Shown piece after piece: positions 45,201-57,259 of a stretch of 64,000 bases of DNA. Under the pieces are notes generated by a model. It ran no database searches. It worked only from the letters and a program-made list of their open reading frames with translations, and was not told the origin of the DNA. The position numbers were made by a program, and so were the translations under genes. Origin of the DNA: Vitis vinifera (lineage: Eukaryota; Streptophyta; Magnoliopsida; Vitales; Vitaceae); contig NC_081821.1 of assembly GCF_030704535.1 (NCBI RefSeq), positions 4,851,001 to 4,915,000 on the forward strand. The letters are read 5' to 3'. Position 1 is the stretch's first letter; every line of letters starts with the position of its first letter.

Positions 45201-48200
45201 ACCACTCTAAAAGCGACCATATGAAGAAAACCTTCAATCTTTGATCAGAAAACTCTTCATCTTTGAAAGTCCTTTGATTGTGCTCTTTCCAGTTACACCA
45301 AAACAAGCAAATCGGGGCTAAGTGCCAAACTGCTCTTTTCTTCTTATCTAGCCCCATTAATTTCCATTTTAGCAGGAGATTTTTCATTGAGGCTGAAAAC
45401 ACCCAAACCAAGCCAAAGACTGCTAACAAAAAGGTCCATAGCTCTTTAGTCTTAACACAATGAATCAGAATGCGATCGACTGATTCTTCACTATCTTTAC
45501 AAAGGCTGCTACCATTGGCACTGAAGTTATTATTCTTTAACAGGACAAATAATTTAACATTGTTGTGGTTCTGACATGTAAATTGGATCCCATTTTAGCA
45601 CCAAAACCTGCATTCTGTTTCAAGATGCCATGCTGATTGCTAAATACCTGAAACTTTTTCTAACACGTGTGCCAATGTTAACATCCTCGTCACCTAGTTT
45701 TTAGGTAAATATTTTAAAATATATTTTCTGATCTGTTCTAATTTCTCAAAAGATTACCTAGTTATGCATGAGATTATAAATAATGAATGAGAAGATATAT
45801 TGCTGAAAAACTAGAAATAAAACAAATTGTTTGCAAATTGTGTCATTAGTTGAAAACCAATTTATAAATAGAATTCAACAAACATAACTTTGTAATCTCT
45901 TTCAATAATGATTTATGCACAATTTATTTTTTCAGGTTGGATTCCAGTATTTGGCAGGAGATATAGTTGGGGGTAATGCCCGTTGCATTGCAATGCTTCG
46001 AGCATTTCAGGAAGCCATTAAAGACTACTCCATGCCACCTGAAAAAACTCTAGCAAGAGATTTAACTGCAAAAATCAGCAGTTATGTTTCATTTTTGAAT
46101 GAATGCAGGCCCCTTTCAATCAGCATGGGAAATTCAATCAGATTCCTAAAGAACAGGATTGCCAAGTTACCTTTAACTGTGTCTGAATCAGAGGCAAAAG
46201 ATGCTCTTTATTCAGATATAGATCGTTTCATTAATGAGAAGATAGTACTTGCAGACAAGGTGATAGTCAGACATGCTGCAACAAAGATCAGGGATGGAGA
46301 TGTTCTTCTCACGTATGGTTTCTCATGTGTTGTCGAGATGACCATGTTATATGCTCATGAACTTGGGAGACAGTTCCGTGTTGTGGTAGTAGACTCACAT
46401 CCAAAATTTGAAGGCCAAGCATTACTTCGTAGGCTGGTGGAAAAGGGCCTGAGTTGTTCATATACTCAGATAAATGCTGTTTCTTATATCATGCATGAAG
46501 TAACACGAGTTTTTCTGGGGGCTGCCTCTATATTTTCTAATGGAACTGTGTACTCAAGGGTTGGAACTGCTTGTGTTGCCATGGTTGCTCATGCATTTCG
46601 TGTTCCTGTGTTAATTTGTTGCGAAGCATATAAATTTCATGAAAGGGTACAGCTTGACTCCATTTGTTCAAATGAACTTGGTATGTCTAGTTCTATAGTG
46701 ATTGAATTGGTCTTACTTTTTAAAGTGCAATAGCCATTTCTGCTGAGTGACATTCTATGTCTGAACATCTTTAAATTTCTTTCAGGTGACCCGGATGTTA
46801 TTTCAAAGGTTGCAGGACGAGCAGATGTGAATTATTTGGATAATTGGCGTGACAAGGAAAATCTTCAACTTTTGAATTTAATGTAAGTTGTTTCAGAACT
46901 TTAATGTCAAAAGAACGAGTTGTTTCTATTCAAACTGATTCTGAAAATACTTTGGTTTCACACTGTAAACAGCTATGATGCTACTCCGTCAGATTATGTC
47001 TCTATGATTATCACTGATTATGGCATGGTAAGTCATGTTATGATTGGAAAGTTTAAATTTGAGCATTTCTTCTTTGTTTCTAAGTGAGCCCAGAAAGAAA
47101 ATAAATCTTTACTATTTATTTCTTCCATTACATGGATGGCCATCTATGGCTGCTATGTAGTTAATGATATTGATATCATAAAAAGAATATATTATTAATG
47201 TTTATGTGAGCATAGAATTTCAAACTGTCTGGTTGAATCGTATATTATTCCACACTTTTTATCTTCTGAATTGACTAGTTTATCATTTCATCTATAAGGA
47301 AATGTAAAATTTGAGAAATGTAACAGCAAAACCTGGTGCTGGAAAAATGGCCCAAATGTCCATAGGTTGCCATTTTTTTGGTCCTTCCTATAACACTGTG
47401 ACCTTGGCAAGAGATAATGTGCAGAACTCCGAAACAAGAAGCAGGAAATTGGGTTCATTAGGTTAATATATGTAGCACTAATGGTCAATATATGTAGGTC
47501 TTTCGCAAGTCATGAAACTGCATTGGGTTGCAGTTCACATTACTGTAGCAGTACAAACAGTACTTTGTACTACTGTACCAGTAATTTTTTATTTTTATTT
47601 TTTTTAAATGTTATTTTATTTGCAAGCTAGTCAAACTTTTCTTTTTGAGAAATTTGAAATTACTCTGTTAACTGTTAGTTATGTTTTAGTAGTCTTTTAC
47701 TCAATTAGAATGTCTTCAAAGGTCTATACGGAAGACTCTTTTGTACGAAAGCAAATTTTGAATAACACATGGATGAAACTGAGTTTGCTTTATGAGTTGG
47801 GTGTACTGGCAATCCTATGATTGCCTAGGTTGTCTCTCTTTTATGATACCCAATATTGTAGCAAGAAGCCAAAATAAAGTTTATAGAAGAAGTGACATTT
47901 TTCTACCTTCCATAATAAGTTCTGTTTTAAGCCATAAGCTCTTTTAACAAAATTGCCTAAACAAACTTGGAAAAAAAAAAGAGCTTTTTGCTTCTTATAA
48001 GCTAATCTCAACAGATCTATGGATTAGGGATGTGATCATAGTGGGCAAACCTCCAATTTAGGCTCATTAATGAGCAGATTGACTTAGAAATTTTCATGTT
48101 CATCTAAATTCTTGACTTTAATCAATTTTGAAGGGATGCATATGTTTTTTTCAGGTTTCTTTAATCCTTTGTTGCAGAACTAAAATATGTGTTATTGTAT

Positions 48201-48508
48201 GATGGTGTCTAAGTTTGGAATCACAATTTCTACGCTTTTTGTTTTTGCCTATAAAAATAAAACATCAATGCATTTTGTCTTGGATGAATTCCTGTTGATT
48301 TAGAGACTAGTTAGTTAGCTCTTGATAGCAGGATAAGGAGATCAAAATGCCAAGAGAATTATCTTATGATGAGGTCATTTTCATGTGATCTGATTAGCCG
48401 CAGATGTTTGTTGTCTTTCTCCCTATTTATTTATGTTTTCTAATGCAGGTCCCACCCACAAGTGTGCCTGTCATTGTGCGTGAATACCGAGAGCATTTGT
48501 GGATATAA
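39234..48508 (+). CDS. EIF2B4: translation initiation factor eIF2B delta subunit (seven exons, 649 aa)
   Basis: eIF2B is the guanine-nucleotide exchange factor of eIF2; delta belongs to its regulatory subcomplex. Exons: 39234-39744, 41796-41930, 44581-44927, 45936-46680, 46786-46882, 46973-47027 and 48449-48508, 1950 nt with consistent phases. The N-terminal third is variable and Ser/Pro-rich. A Lys/Ala-rich segment (KAERRALQESQRAAKAAGKG) leads to PPPRMQFDDKNRVEKAKRR and LFRHLPQYEHGTQLP. The IF-2B domain starts at about residue 332 and contains GDIVGGNARCIAMLRAFQ, LTYGFSCVVEM, AVSYIMHEVTRVFLGA and SRVGTACVAMVAHAFRVPV. The C-terminus is VPPTSVPVIVREYREHLWI. The exon 1 donor is chosen as GTATCG at 39745 because its phase fits exon 2; GTAAAA at about 39706 is an alternative. 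Introns 2 and 3 carry LINE ends. A telo-box lies upstream. It is convergent with the BED/hAT gene. Confidence 0.95.
39745..41795 (+). other. intron 1 of eIF2B delta
   Basis: A 2.05 kb intron ending at CTCTTGCAG. Only chance ORFs are seen. An alternative acceptor ATTACAG lies at about 41768, 27 bases upstream. Confidence 0.65.
43095..43410 (+). mobile_element. LINE 3' UTR fragment in eIF2B delta intron 2
   Basis: Plus-strand sequence matches the 3' ends of the other LINEs in the window: TTGGTGCTCTTTGTATACTC, then GGTGCACC, CTTTTAATATATTTGCTTATTTACC and an A run at about 43402-43409. Only the 3' UTR and the end of the ORF2 tail could be present. The 5' boundary is approximate. Confidence 0.55.
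43730..44390. repeat. dispersed repeat related to 24470-24865
   Basis: Phrases include TTGTGTCGTGTTGGGTTCATG, ACATGACCCATTTATTA, GATACGACACGACATG and GGTTGGGTCATACATGGGTC. They partly mirror those at 24470-24865 in the opposite orientation. Its middle is very AT-rich. Ends are not defined. Confidence 0.4.
45028..45550 (-). mobile_element. antisense 5'-truncated LINE in eIF2B delta intron 3
   Basis: The minus strand encodes LCKDSEESVDRILIHCVKTK and then FGLVWVFSAS and LAPICLFWCNWKEHNQRTF, the zinc-binding tail of plant L1 ORF2. A 3' UTR follows, ending in a run that reads TTTTTTTTGATAG on the plus strand at 45028-45040. The frame at 45429-45133 is open over about 99 codons, so this copy is fairly recent. 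Target-site duplications were not identified. Confidence 0.8.
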
Positions 48509-50040
48509 AAGGACCGCACAGGAGCTCTTTATACTTCTAAGTTGGTACTTGAATCCATATTACAGGCCAGTGATCAAATACATTCAGGATAATAACGGAA
48601 GAGTGTCTTTCAACACTTGGGTCACTTCTCTAATCATTCTTTATGTTTGATAACAATATTTATGATGTCAAATGGGTCAACATGTTATATTCTTGGTGAC
48701 CAGACCCAAAGAAGAGTGCGAACTGGTCGCCTCTCTGGGCAGTTTTGGGTGACACGCTATTATATCTCGTCTTTTTGAATACTTTCTTACACAGAATTTT
48801 TTGGTCATAGTTTTACAAGTTTATTCAAATGGATGCAGCAAATATATATTTAGATTGCTAGGACGGTCTGTTAATAGGAAGTGATAATTTGCAATTCTCA
48901 GGGCTCTGTACAAACAAAAGAATACTCATTCCTGAGTCTCAGCTCTCCTCTCTCAGAGGCCCTTGTAATATAGAGTGAAAACAACCCCTGCACATTTTGT
49001 ATGTGGTTCAAGTCATTGTGAAACATAAGATATATTTAACAGAACCATCTACTAAAAATGACATGGTATTTTCAGTCTCTGCATCTCTGTATTTGAATTT
49101 TTCTGTTTTTGTTTCCATTGTATGCAGGTATATGAGAACTAAATTCAGAAACATGTTATGCATGTCCAGATTATTTGGTCATTTCGATGCTTTTGTTTGG
49201 CATGTTGCTTTTAGGATCTCTCTCTCTCTCTCTCTCTCTCTCTGCTTTTCCCTTTTTGTTGTAGTTATAGCTCTTTTCCCTTTGGATTGGGTTCTTAGGT
49301 GGTGGAAGTTGGCTCTACATGATAGTTTTGGTTTTGGTTTTGTTTTGAGTTGCCCCCCTTCACAGTGCCCTGGGAAGGAGCCTAGGAATTTCAAGACAAC
49401 CAATTTTTTTTAAAAATAGAACTATGTTTTTGCAACAGAACAATCATAAAAATGCATGACACAAAAGAAAAAAGAAAAAAGAAAAAAGAAAAGAAAGTTT
49501 TTAAGTGGAAGCTTCTTGCTTTGCCATTCTCATCTTATTTTTCATATAAACTAAAAACTCAACGCCAAAACAAAAAAGAACCAAAAAAATAAGTGCGGTA
49601 GAGAATTTAACTCCCTCGAAAAAAAAAAAAATTGCATCCACGTATACAATGTTCAGCAATGCTGTAAATTTCAAATGTGTAACAGCATCAGCTTGATTAT
49701 CAATTAGGGAAGAAAAAAGAGATGCACCTGAAGCAATGGATTAAAGCACAAACAAATATTTACTTAGTGGCCTAAATTGAACAAAAATTTGACATCAGTA
49801 TGTTCCAAACTGGTCGCCATAACACTAATAATTTAAAGGCCATATCTCCCTCTCTTCTAGTTAGCATTCTCTCAAATTCTCATCTGTACAATCAAATTAC
49901 ATACAACAAAGAGAATGTAAATGGAACACCCATTCCTGCTTCTGAGTTGAAGCTACATTACAGGTATCCATGTTGCTGCGTGACCCAAGTTGCTGCTAAA
50001 ACCTCTCCATTTTCATTTTCTTTATGGTTACAAGTCCTGT
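48509..50040. other. region between convergent eIF2B delta and BED/hAT genes
   Basis: Holds the 3' regions of both genes. A (CT)n microsatellite lies at about 49217-49243 and a purine run of the type (GAAAAAA)n at about 49464-49498. The open frame at 48997-49413 spans the microsatellite and has no family signal. Confidence 0.55.
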
Positions 50041-50049
50041 TTTCTCTCC

Positions 50050-53000
50050 TCATTTTTGTTTCTTGTCGAAGCCTGCAGTGCCATTATCTGCTGCAGCCGT
50101 CGCTAATTCCATCAGGCTTTCATAGTCTATCTCGGTTGATTTATACTTCAATTTGATTCCACCATGCGTCCATGACCTAATACATAGGAGAGCTTGTGTG
50201 CTATCATGTGGCATTGAGAACCGTTGTTTATCCATCTCATCTCCTTTGCCACAAAACACTTCTTCAGGTGCCACAGAAGTTGCCTGAACAGCCAAGAAAT
50301 CACGGGCCATTGTAGATAGCCGTGGATAACGTGTAGTGTTCACCTTCCACCACTCCAAAACATCTGTTGGTATTGGAGCAGGTGGCTCTGACAGGTACTG
50401 GGTGAGCTCGTCAGTGGCGGTGCTCATGCTCACCCTTCGTTTCTTTCTAGCAATTTCCTCAGCAAAAGAAACACTCGCCCCATCCTCAATCTCTTGAGCA
50501 CTATATCCACTGGCAATGGATGGGAAATGGTTTGTTGAATAATTTCTCATGAAATGGGTTCTTGCTTCCTCTAGATTGGTTTCCGAGTTGAGGCTCTCTG
50601 GAATGAGCTCAGCTTTGATTCGGGGATCAAGAATTGCTGTCATGTATGTAAATATATTGCATACCTGATTGCTGTAGCTGCGAGTCTTTTTGGCCATTTC
50701 TTCAGCAGCATTCTTTAGCCAGTCTGGACTACGAAGGGATTCTCTGCAACCAGCAATCATTTCGGAAATGTGATCCATGAAGAAAAGAACCAGACCAATT
50801 GTTGGCACCTTGTTTATCATGTTGAGTGTGATTTTGTAGAAGGCTTCCAAATACGCATACACAATGTTAACTGCATTCTTCTCTGCAGGGTTGAGCAACA
50901 TCCTACCGCTTAGGGTCTCCTCATACTTCCTGATGACAGCATCCATGGACTTGCCAGCCTGTTTGGTAAATAAAATCCTTGTTCATTGTTAATTCACAAG
51001 AGTAAACAGCATTACAAACAAGCATTATATTACACACGACATCTAGAGTACTTCTATCCGTAAGGGAGGTATCAATTAGGGACAACTGAATTTACAATAA
51101 TGATCAGTTTACATAAAGGATTAGAATTGCGCCTTTACCTCTCTCTGCATTGGTTTATGTATGAAATTATCAGAAATATACAGCAAGAAGCGCATGTTAA
51201 TTTCTTAAGAGATGGTTTTGTTTGACAAAACTATTTCAGGAGTTAACATCCAATAACTAAGAAGAGATACTTTAAAATCTTAAGGTTTTAGGCTATATGC
51301 AGGACTAAGAACAAATATATTCAATATTGAAATATAATTGTTAGTAAACTAGAAAATGAAAGAGGGCATGGTAAGATTGATGGTCAAGAGTCACCAAAGT
51401 AATCACTACCATCATCTCATAACAATTCTCAGCAAGAAAGAGGAGACAAAGGATGTACACCTAAAAATTGAATATGGTGGATTTAGTGTGAAAGTATTTC
51501 TGATAATACCTAGCAAGGTAATTTAGATGGATGAACAATCTGGACATTTGCAATGTGCATCCACTCATGGACCAACACAAAGTAGTGACCTGAGCAATGC
51601 TGTTGAAGGCTGCAAAAGAACAGGAGGCCCCAAAAGAGACTGGCTTGACACAGTAAGAAAGAGTGCCAAAGATTTATCATAGGATATGACCCTAAACAGA
51701 GACAAATAGTGAGAAATTTATTCAGCCCAATCTAAGAATTAGGATTCCAGCTCCAGCAAGTTGAGATGAGCATTTTTTAAGAAAGAGCAAACCCAACATG
51801 CCATGAATATTTGTACTCATCAGCTAAATGTAAAGGGTCACTATATGTGACTTCCCATATGCCAAATAGGACCTTTCAAAGGACAAAGGTATTCACCTTG
51901 CACACAATGTCAAGCATCTGGTAATTGCCGCTCCACCGGGCTGAAGCATCAAGCGGAATCTTCCAACTGCCTTCTTGATAAACAGTTGTGAATTGAATAA
52001 AATCCTCAGAAATCTCTGAGGATGAGTTCATCTCCAGTACAAACTCCCGGATCTTAGTGATTACTGGCTTTGTGGTTCTTAATCCATCATCTATGATCAT
52101 GTTCAAAGTGCGAGCAGCACAAGGGAGGTAGCAGAAGGGTCCCACTTTCTGACCATCCAAATCCTCTTTTAAGGAATGGCATGCATGCATGGCAGTCTGA
52201 CTGTTATCATGGGTGCAGGATAGGACTTTGCTTTCAATATTGTACATCTTGAGAACCTTTATCAGTGAGTGATAGATCTCATTGCTTCCACAAGGGTAAG
52301 GTATGTGACAAATATCAAGAAGAACCTTTTGAAAGCACCAGTTTTCATCAATCCAATGACATGTAACACTCATATAAAAAATCTGTTCATAGGATGTCCA
52401 GAAATCAACTGTGATCGATACTTTTGATGAAACCTGTTCCAAAGATGCCCTTACATCTTCTCTCATGCTTCTGAAAACTTCACGGAATACGGCTTTATAC
52501 TTTTCACCTGGCCAGAGTTGAATTGACGGATTGAGAAATTTAAAGGAGTTTGCAAGCCACTTTTCCTCCAAGGTTGAAGGAGGGAGTGAGGCCAAAATGA
52601 GCCACTTTATTAGCAACCAGTTCAAATGATCGAAATCCACTTGTGGTGATTTCACTTGAGTTTGAGGTTTCTTGACTATTGTGATAGGCTGTGGGGCCGA
52701 ACTGGTGACAGCATCCCCGGACTTATCGTATCCTGGGTGGCGGTTGCTCAGGTGCCTTCCCAAATTGCCTTTACCAAGAAAGGAAAATTAATAGAAGCAT
52801 GGAATAATTACAAATGAAATGAGCTCAAAATATGGTAGCCTCAAGCCCAACATGCCACATGTGCAAAGCAGGATCCATTCAAAACATGAAGATTTTAAAA
52901 GAAAGGAAGTACTTTAAAAGGTAAATTTTTTTTCGAACTAATCCGCTTTTGACACTTCAGTCTCATGTGGGCTTGGGTGCATCCGAGCACAGATCCTTTT

Positions 53001-55157
53001 TCCTGATTATTTTAAGGATAACACAATCATAGATTTGTAGTCAGATAATTTAGATCTGATTTTGGGTTATGAAAACTTTAAATTTCTGAGACTATATATC
53101 TCATCCATGGGAGGAAAGAGGAAAAATGAAATAATGTAACAGAAGCAAGTGCACAGGAATTACCAGTGGCAGTTGCAATAGAATAGCTCTGTCCACAAAA
53201 TTTACACCTACGACTTTTCCCATCAGGAGCTGTCTCAAAAAACTTGAGATAAACTGATGTCATTGTCTTCTTTCTTGGTTTTGCTGCAGGACCAACATTG
53301 CCCTTTTCTGAAGAACCCAATCCAATATCTCTTGGGTCAATGTTTGGAATGAGAGCCATATCCATTACTGATTTGGGTTCTGCATCTACCCAAAATGGCA
53401 AATAAAACAGTTCTTAAGTTATAACAGTATCGCTGAGAAATCAAAAGCCCCAGTATCCACACTTCAACTAAAATAACAAGGACATGACTTTTATTTTTGA
53501 TAGGAAAATAGAGAAATATATTAAAAAGAGTGCCAAATAAAAATGGAGGTACCAACCACGTAACTATGGCGCATACAGAGAGTACTAGGAAAAGGACAAG
53601 AAAAGGAGAAGAAAAAACAGGGACAGCTTTCAAACCCTAGCATAGCATAGATGATCAATGGAATCCAACAGATATTAACCCACCCCTGAGGGGATTCTAG
53701 ACCAATTCCCAGAGAGATTTGAGAAAAACCTTTTTCAATATCTGATCAGAAACTTCCTCCCTTTGAAGATTTTGTCATTCCTTTTCTTCTGTAAGAGGAG
53801 ACAATCTCTACGCCTTCCTCCACAACTCAGTAGAAAATCCCTGATCGTCCTTGGAAAAACCCACTAAATCCAAGAATTGCAAACAAGATATCTGACAGCA
53901 ACTGGGCATTACTACAGTAAATAAAGATGTGGTTAGCTGTCTCCCCGCACATGTTACATAAACTATATCAGTTTACTATGGCTCATCCCATTCTCTTTAG
54001 TTGGTCTATGGTTAGAATCCCTAAGAAGGGGGGCTTGAGCTCCACACCTCCTTTGAAAGATTGAAAAGAAAAATGAAAAAAATTTAAGGCTACCAAAGAC
54101 AAAGCATTATAAAAAGATTTCACCAGGAAAATCCACTCCTTTACACCCCTCCAAACTAACCTAATCGTCCTCACCTCTTGCAGTCCCACAGACTGAATGC
54201 ACTCCAAATATCACCACCAATTCTAACTCCCAATCTTGGAGAGACCTTTTGAAAGCCAGTGCTCCAATGACACAAGTTCCCCTCCAACAAGAAGGAAACT
54301 ATTGTATAAAAGAGGGACATCCATCACTTCATATCTCATCAATGATCAACATTTTTTTCTCTTTCTCTTCCTCATCCTAACAGCATGTTGTGGAATAATT
54401 AGAAACTTGAAAGCAACGAAATGGAAATGAGTTGATCTTACTTACCTAAAGTGTTCTACAAAAGACTAGTATTCATAGTTCTAGAAATATCACTTCTTTT
54501 AGTTGAAAAAATCAAAACAAACTTGATTTGGGAGGGTAAAATACAGTACAGACATTGTTCTGATGTAAACTTGGCAGCACTATGTCAATGGTCTACAAGT
54601 GAAACTGTGAAAGTCTTCTCAATCACTAAGTGGAGGCATAGCAACTGATAAAATACTGTCCATGGTACAATTTCTTTTACTACTGATATAAATCATATTA
54701 TTTGCCCTAAAAAAAAATCATACAACTAATATTGCTATCAGCCTGAAACCACTAAATTCTCCAATTATGAAACAGCATAGGATTAAAATCAGCACAAGTT
54801 TAGGTATGTCAAGGATCAAATAGTAGCATAAAAAGAGAAGCATCAATCATTACTGGACAAGCAATGTTGGGGAATGAGAAAACAATGACCTCCCAAAAAA
54901 GCAAAAAAGTCTTCAAATAGAATCACTTATAAGTGAATCAAGTAAAAGTAGGTTATTTTCTACATTACTAACACTTCATTGAACATGGTTCAAAATATAA
55001 GAAACATATAAAACTACAAGTACACAATGAAGGTGTTTCTTCTAGATTCTTTAAAATGGTAAATCCAGTTTAATGTGCTTTAACAAAACTACAAGCATGA
55101 TACTTAAATTCTGGTACCTTTATATGTTTTAAATGCATTATTTACACTCCAGTCCAT
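50050..55157 (-). CDS. BED zinc-finger, hAT-transposase-derived protein (DAYSLEEPER-like, four coding exons, 678 aa)
   Basis: Coding exons: 55157-55118, 53379-53164, 52768-51897 and 50958-50050, 2037 nt with matching phases and GT-AG ends. The start is MDWSVNNAFKTYK. A BED zinc finger follows, with Cys72, Cys75, His91 and His96 (CKFC and later GRHLSNRH). Next is the RNase H-like hAT core: ITVDFWTS, CHWID, THDNSQTAMHACHSL and ARWSGNYQMLDIVCK, with ILDPRIK at about 484-490. The C-terminal hAT dimerisation region is at about 559-640 (EWWKVNTTRYPRLSTMARDF, VAPEEVF, RSW). The full-length intact frame, host-type introns and lack of terminal inverted repeats indicate a domesticated gene like DAYSLEEPER, probably a DNA-binding regulator in the nucleus. 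A LINE lies in the intron between coding exons 1 and 2. The 5' UTR is itself spliced, with leader exons near 56.8-57 kb. Confidence 0.93.
50959..51896 (-). other. intron 3 of the BED/hAT gene
   Basis: A 938-bp intron with donor GTGAAT at 51896 and acceptor CCAAACAG ending at 50959. No ORF or repeat stands out. Confidence 0.75.
53490..54240 (-). mobile_element. antisense LINE 3' fragment in BED/hAT gene intron 1
   Basis: On the minus strand 54207-53983 reads like an ORF2 tail (VKSFYNALS pattern and PPFLGILTIDQLKRMG, resembling the zf-RVT region). The 3' end is the TTTTTGATAGGAAAATAGAG sequence at about 53494-53513 (an A-rich tail on the minus strand). Degenerate and truncated. Confidence 0.65.
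54250..55117 (-). other. rest of intron 1 of the BED/hAT gene
   Basis: AT-rich intronic DNA with only short chance frames. The whole intron runs 55117-53380. Confidence 0.6.
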
Positions 55158-57000
55158 TGGTTCCTGTCCGAAAGTGCAATACAAGTTGTAAGAAATAGAG
55201 ATACAAAGGTTAGGTTTATAGGAAACATGCATAGAACTCAATGCTAGAAGATGAAAGAAGATTTAGCTAACTTACCACTAATGCAGCCACTATAAGTTAG
55301 GGACTCAAGTCTGGTAATATTCTTTAATAAGTTGCTTTCCTACCAAAAATAATTGCATTTAGGGGATGAATATGCTCTCAGCCTTCCACCAAATCCTAGA
55401 AAAGGTAATAATTCCATGAAACGGGTCTACACAGCAAACATAAAATAATATAAAATCCATAACTTGGGATAGAGCTTAGAGTGTTGAAAAAATGAATACA
55501 AAATAAGCCGAATGGTGTAACAAACTTATTCCCCCTTTTATCCCTTCCTTTTAGCTTGACACAAATTTCAGACATTCAAGCATCAGCACTGGGATTTCAA
55601 TGTATTTATGCTATTCATAAGTCATAACAATAAGCCAAAGGGATTGCAAAAAATTCCTTGAGTTTTGTGATTTATTAATAAGTCCAGAACATTATAAATA
55701 CCCAGATACTAATATGACACAGTAAAAAAACATCCAGAAGGATGTAAATTTATCTGTCTCCAGTATCTAAATGGATTAGCACAAAATCCAATTTGACTGA
55801 GAATTGCAAATGCAATCCTAATTGTTCTTATTACTTATCTGAATATTTTCACTCATGTCTGTCCATACAATTTTCATCGATGTTCCAACACATAGTTATT
55901 CAAGACAGGTAAGCACTTTGGACCATACCAGGAGGCTTGGTTTCGGCCTTTGCCAAACATTTAGAGGAAGTTTGATAACATAATTAGTATCAAAAACTCA
56001 GATTTCCGCATTTTTAAAGTTCTATAACATGTTAGAGCAATGACTGTAATTTCCATGTCCAGTTAAAATGAGACTGAAAAACCAACTGGAATAAGCTAAT
56101 CTATCCTGGAATTTCTATCTGCTTTAAGTTTGTGAATGATCAACTGTATCAAATAAAAGTCACAATTTTATTCTTTCAAAACCAAAGTTTTCAGTATTAA
56201 TTCAACACTAAAACTTTCATAACCAAAGTTTTAGTTTTATAATGCACTGTCTCATTCATCGATCCAAATTCACTCACATTGAAATATCATTCCCTGATAA
56301 GTTGAACTACTTCACCAGTATATCCATAAATCCATCACAGCCAGCCTCATTATTCTAGAGTTTCTATAACCGAAAGAGATAATCTAACAAAATTTCCATG
56401 AATTTTCAACAAAATGACTCAGACATCCCTCCATTTCTGATGCAAATGTCATTATTGGTAACCGAACTACCCAGGGAAAAGTCAAAACAAACATCAGACA
56501 TTCTACATCCCAAATTAAATAAGAAAACAAAATACATCAAAACTTAGACTAAATGATATTTGATGGAATACATAACGTCACCAAAGCTCCGTCTGGTTGC
56601 CTGGAAAAGAGAGGAAGGAAAAGAAGAGAAAGTAGAGAATACTGCCGTTTCATTTCCGGAAACATGTACTTGAACTCCAAACATTGAAACGACGTTAATA
56701 AAAAAGTACCACACAATCATAGATCAGTTGCTGAAGAAGAATCCAAAAACGGAAAATTACCTCAAAATTCACGAGAAATAGAAGCATCGCGCGGACTCAG
56801 TCTTCCCCTAAGCCTCAATCCTCAGAAACGCAACCTGAAAAAGAACACAACAATCAAAATTCAATACTAAAAAACCTCAAATTTAGGGTTCCACAACATC
56901 GACACAGTCACTCACCACAACACATAAAAAATAACTCCTCCCTCTTCAACTCCTCCTCCCGTTGGAGTGCGAAACATCGAGAGTGAAGAAGCAGAGAGAG
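55158..57000 (-). promoter_or_regulatory. spliced 5' leader region of the BED/hAT gene
   Basis: On the minus strand there is a donor-like GAG|GTAATT at about 56761 and an acceptor-like CTTTTTCAG near 56837, so 56836-56763 could be one leader exon. A donor-like GTG|GTGAGTG lies near 56917, ending an earlier leader exon. AACCCTAAA, a telo-box-like motif, lies at about 56882-56890 (minus). The region 55158-56760 would be a 1.6 kb leader intron. Supported only by splice consensus and GC shift. Confidence 0.5.
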
Positions 57001-57110
57001 AATCGAAGAGAGAGAGAGAGTTTAGAGAGAGAAAGCTGTAGAGAGAGAAAGAAAGAGTTGCAGAGGAGGGAGAGGGAAAGAGAAAGGGAGGAGATGGGCG
57101 TTGGATCTGA
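56990..57110. repeat. (GA)n-rich tract in the BED/hAT promoter or leader
   Basis: Repeated GAGAGA with interruptions over about 100 bases; CT-rich on the coding strand, as often found in plant leaders. The open frames on both strands here come from low complexity. Confidence 0.7.
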
Positions 57111-57259
57111 GCCGAAGATCGGAGCCGAGCGAGAACGAGGAGAGAGAAACAAAAGGGTGAGATCAGCTTTTTTAAGAGAAAGTCGAAAGTCGACGCTGGA
57201 ATCAGGAGAGCCGCGACGCCTTATTCTTCATTTCGGGTTTTTCCCCTTTTGACGGGCTT

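Noticed and set aside
48997..49413. 138-codon ORF after the eIF2B delta gene
   Set aside because: Runs through a (CT)n microsatellite and low-complexity DNA; no family recognised.
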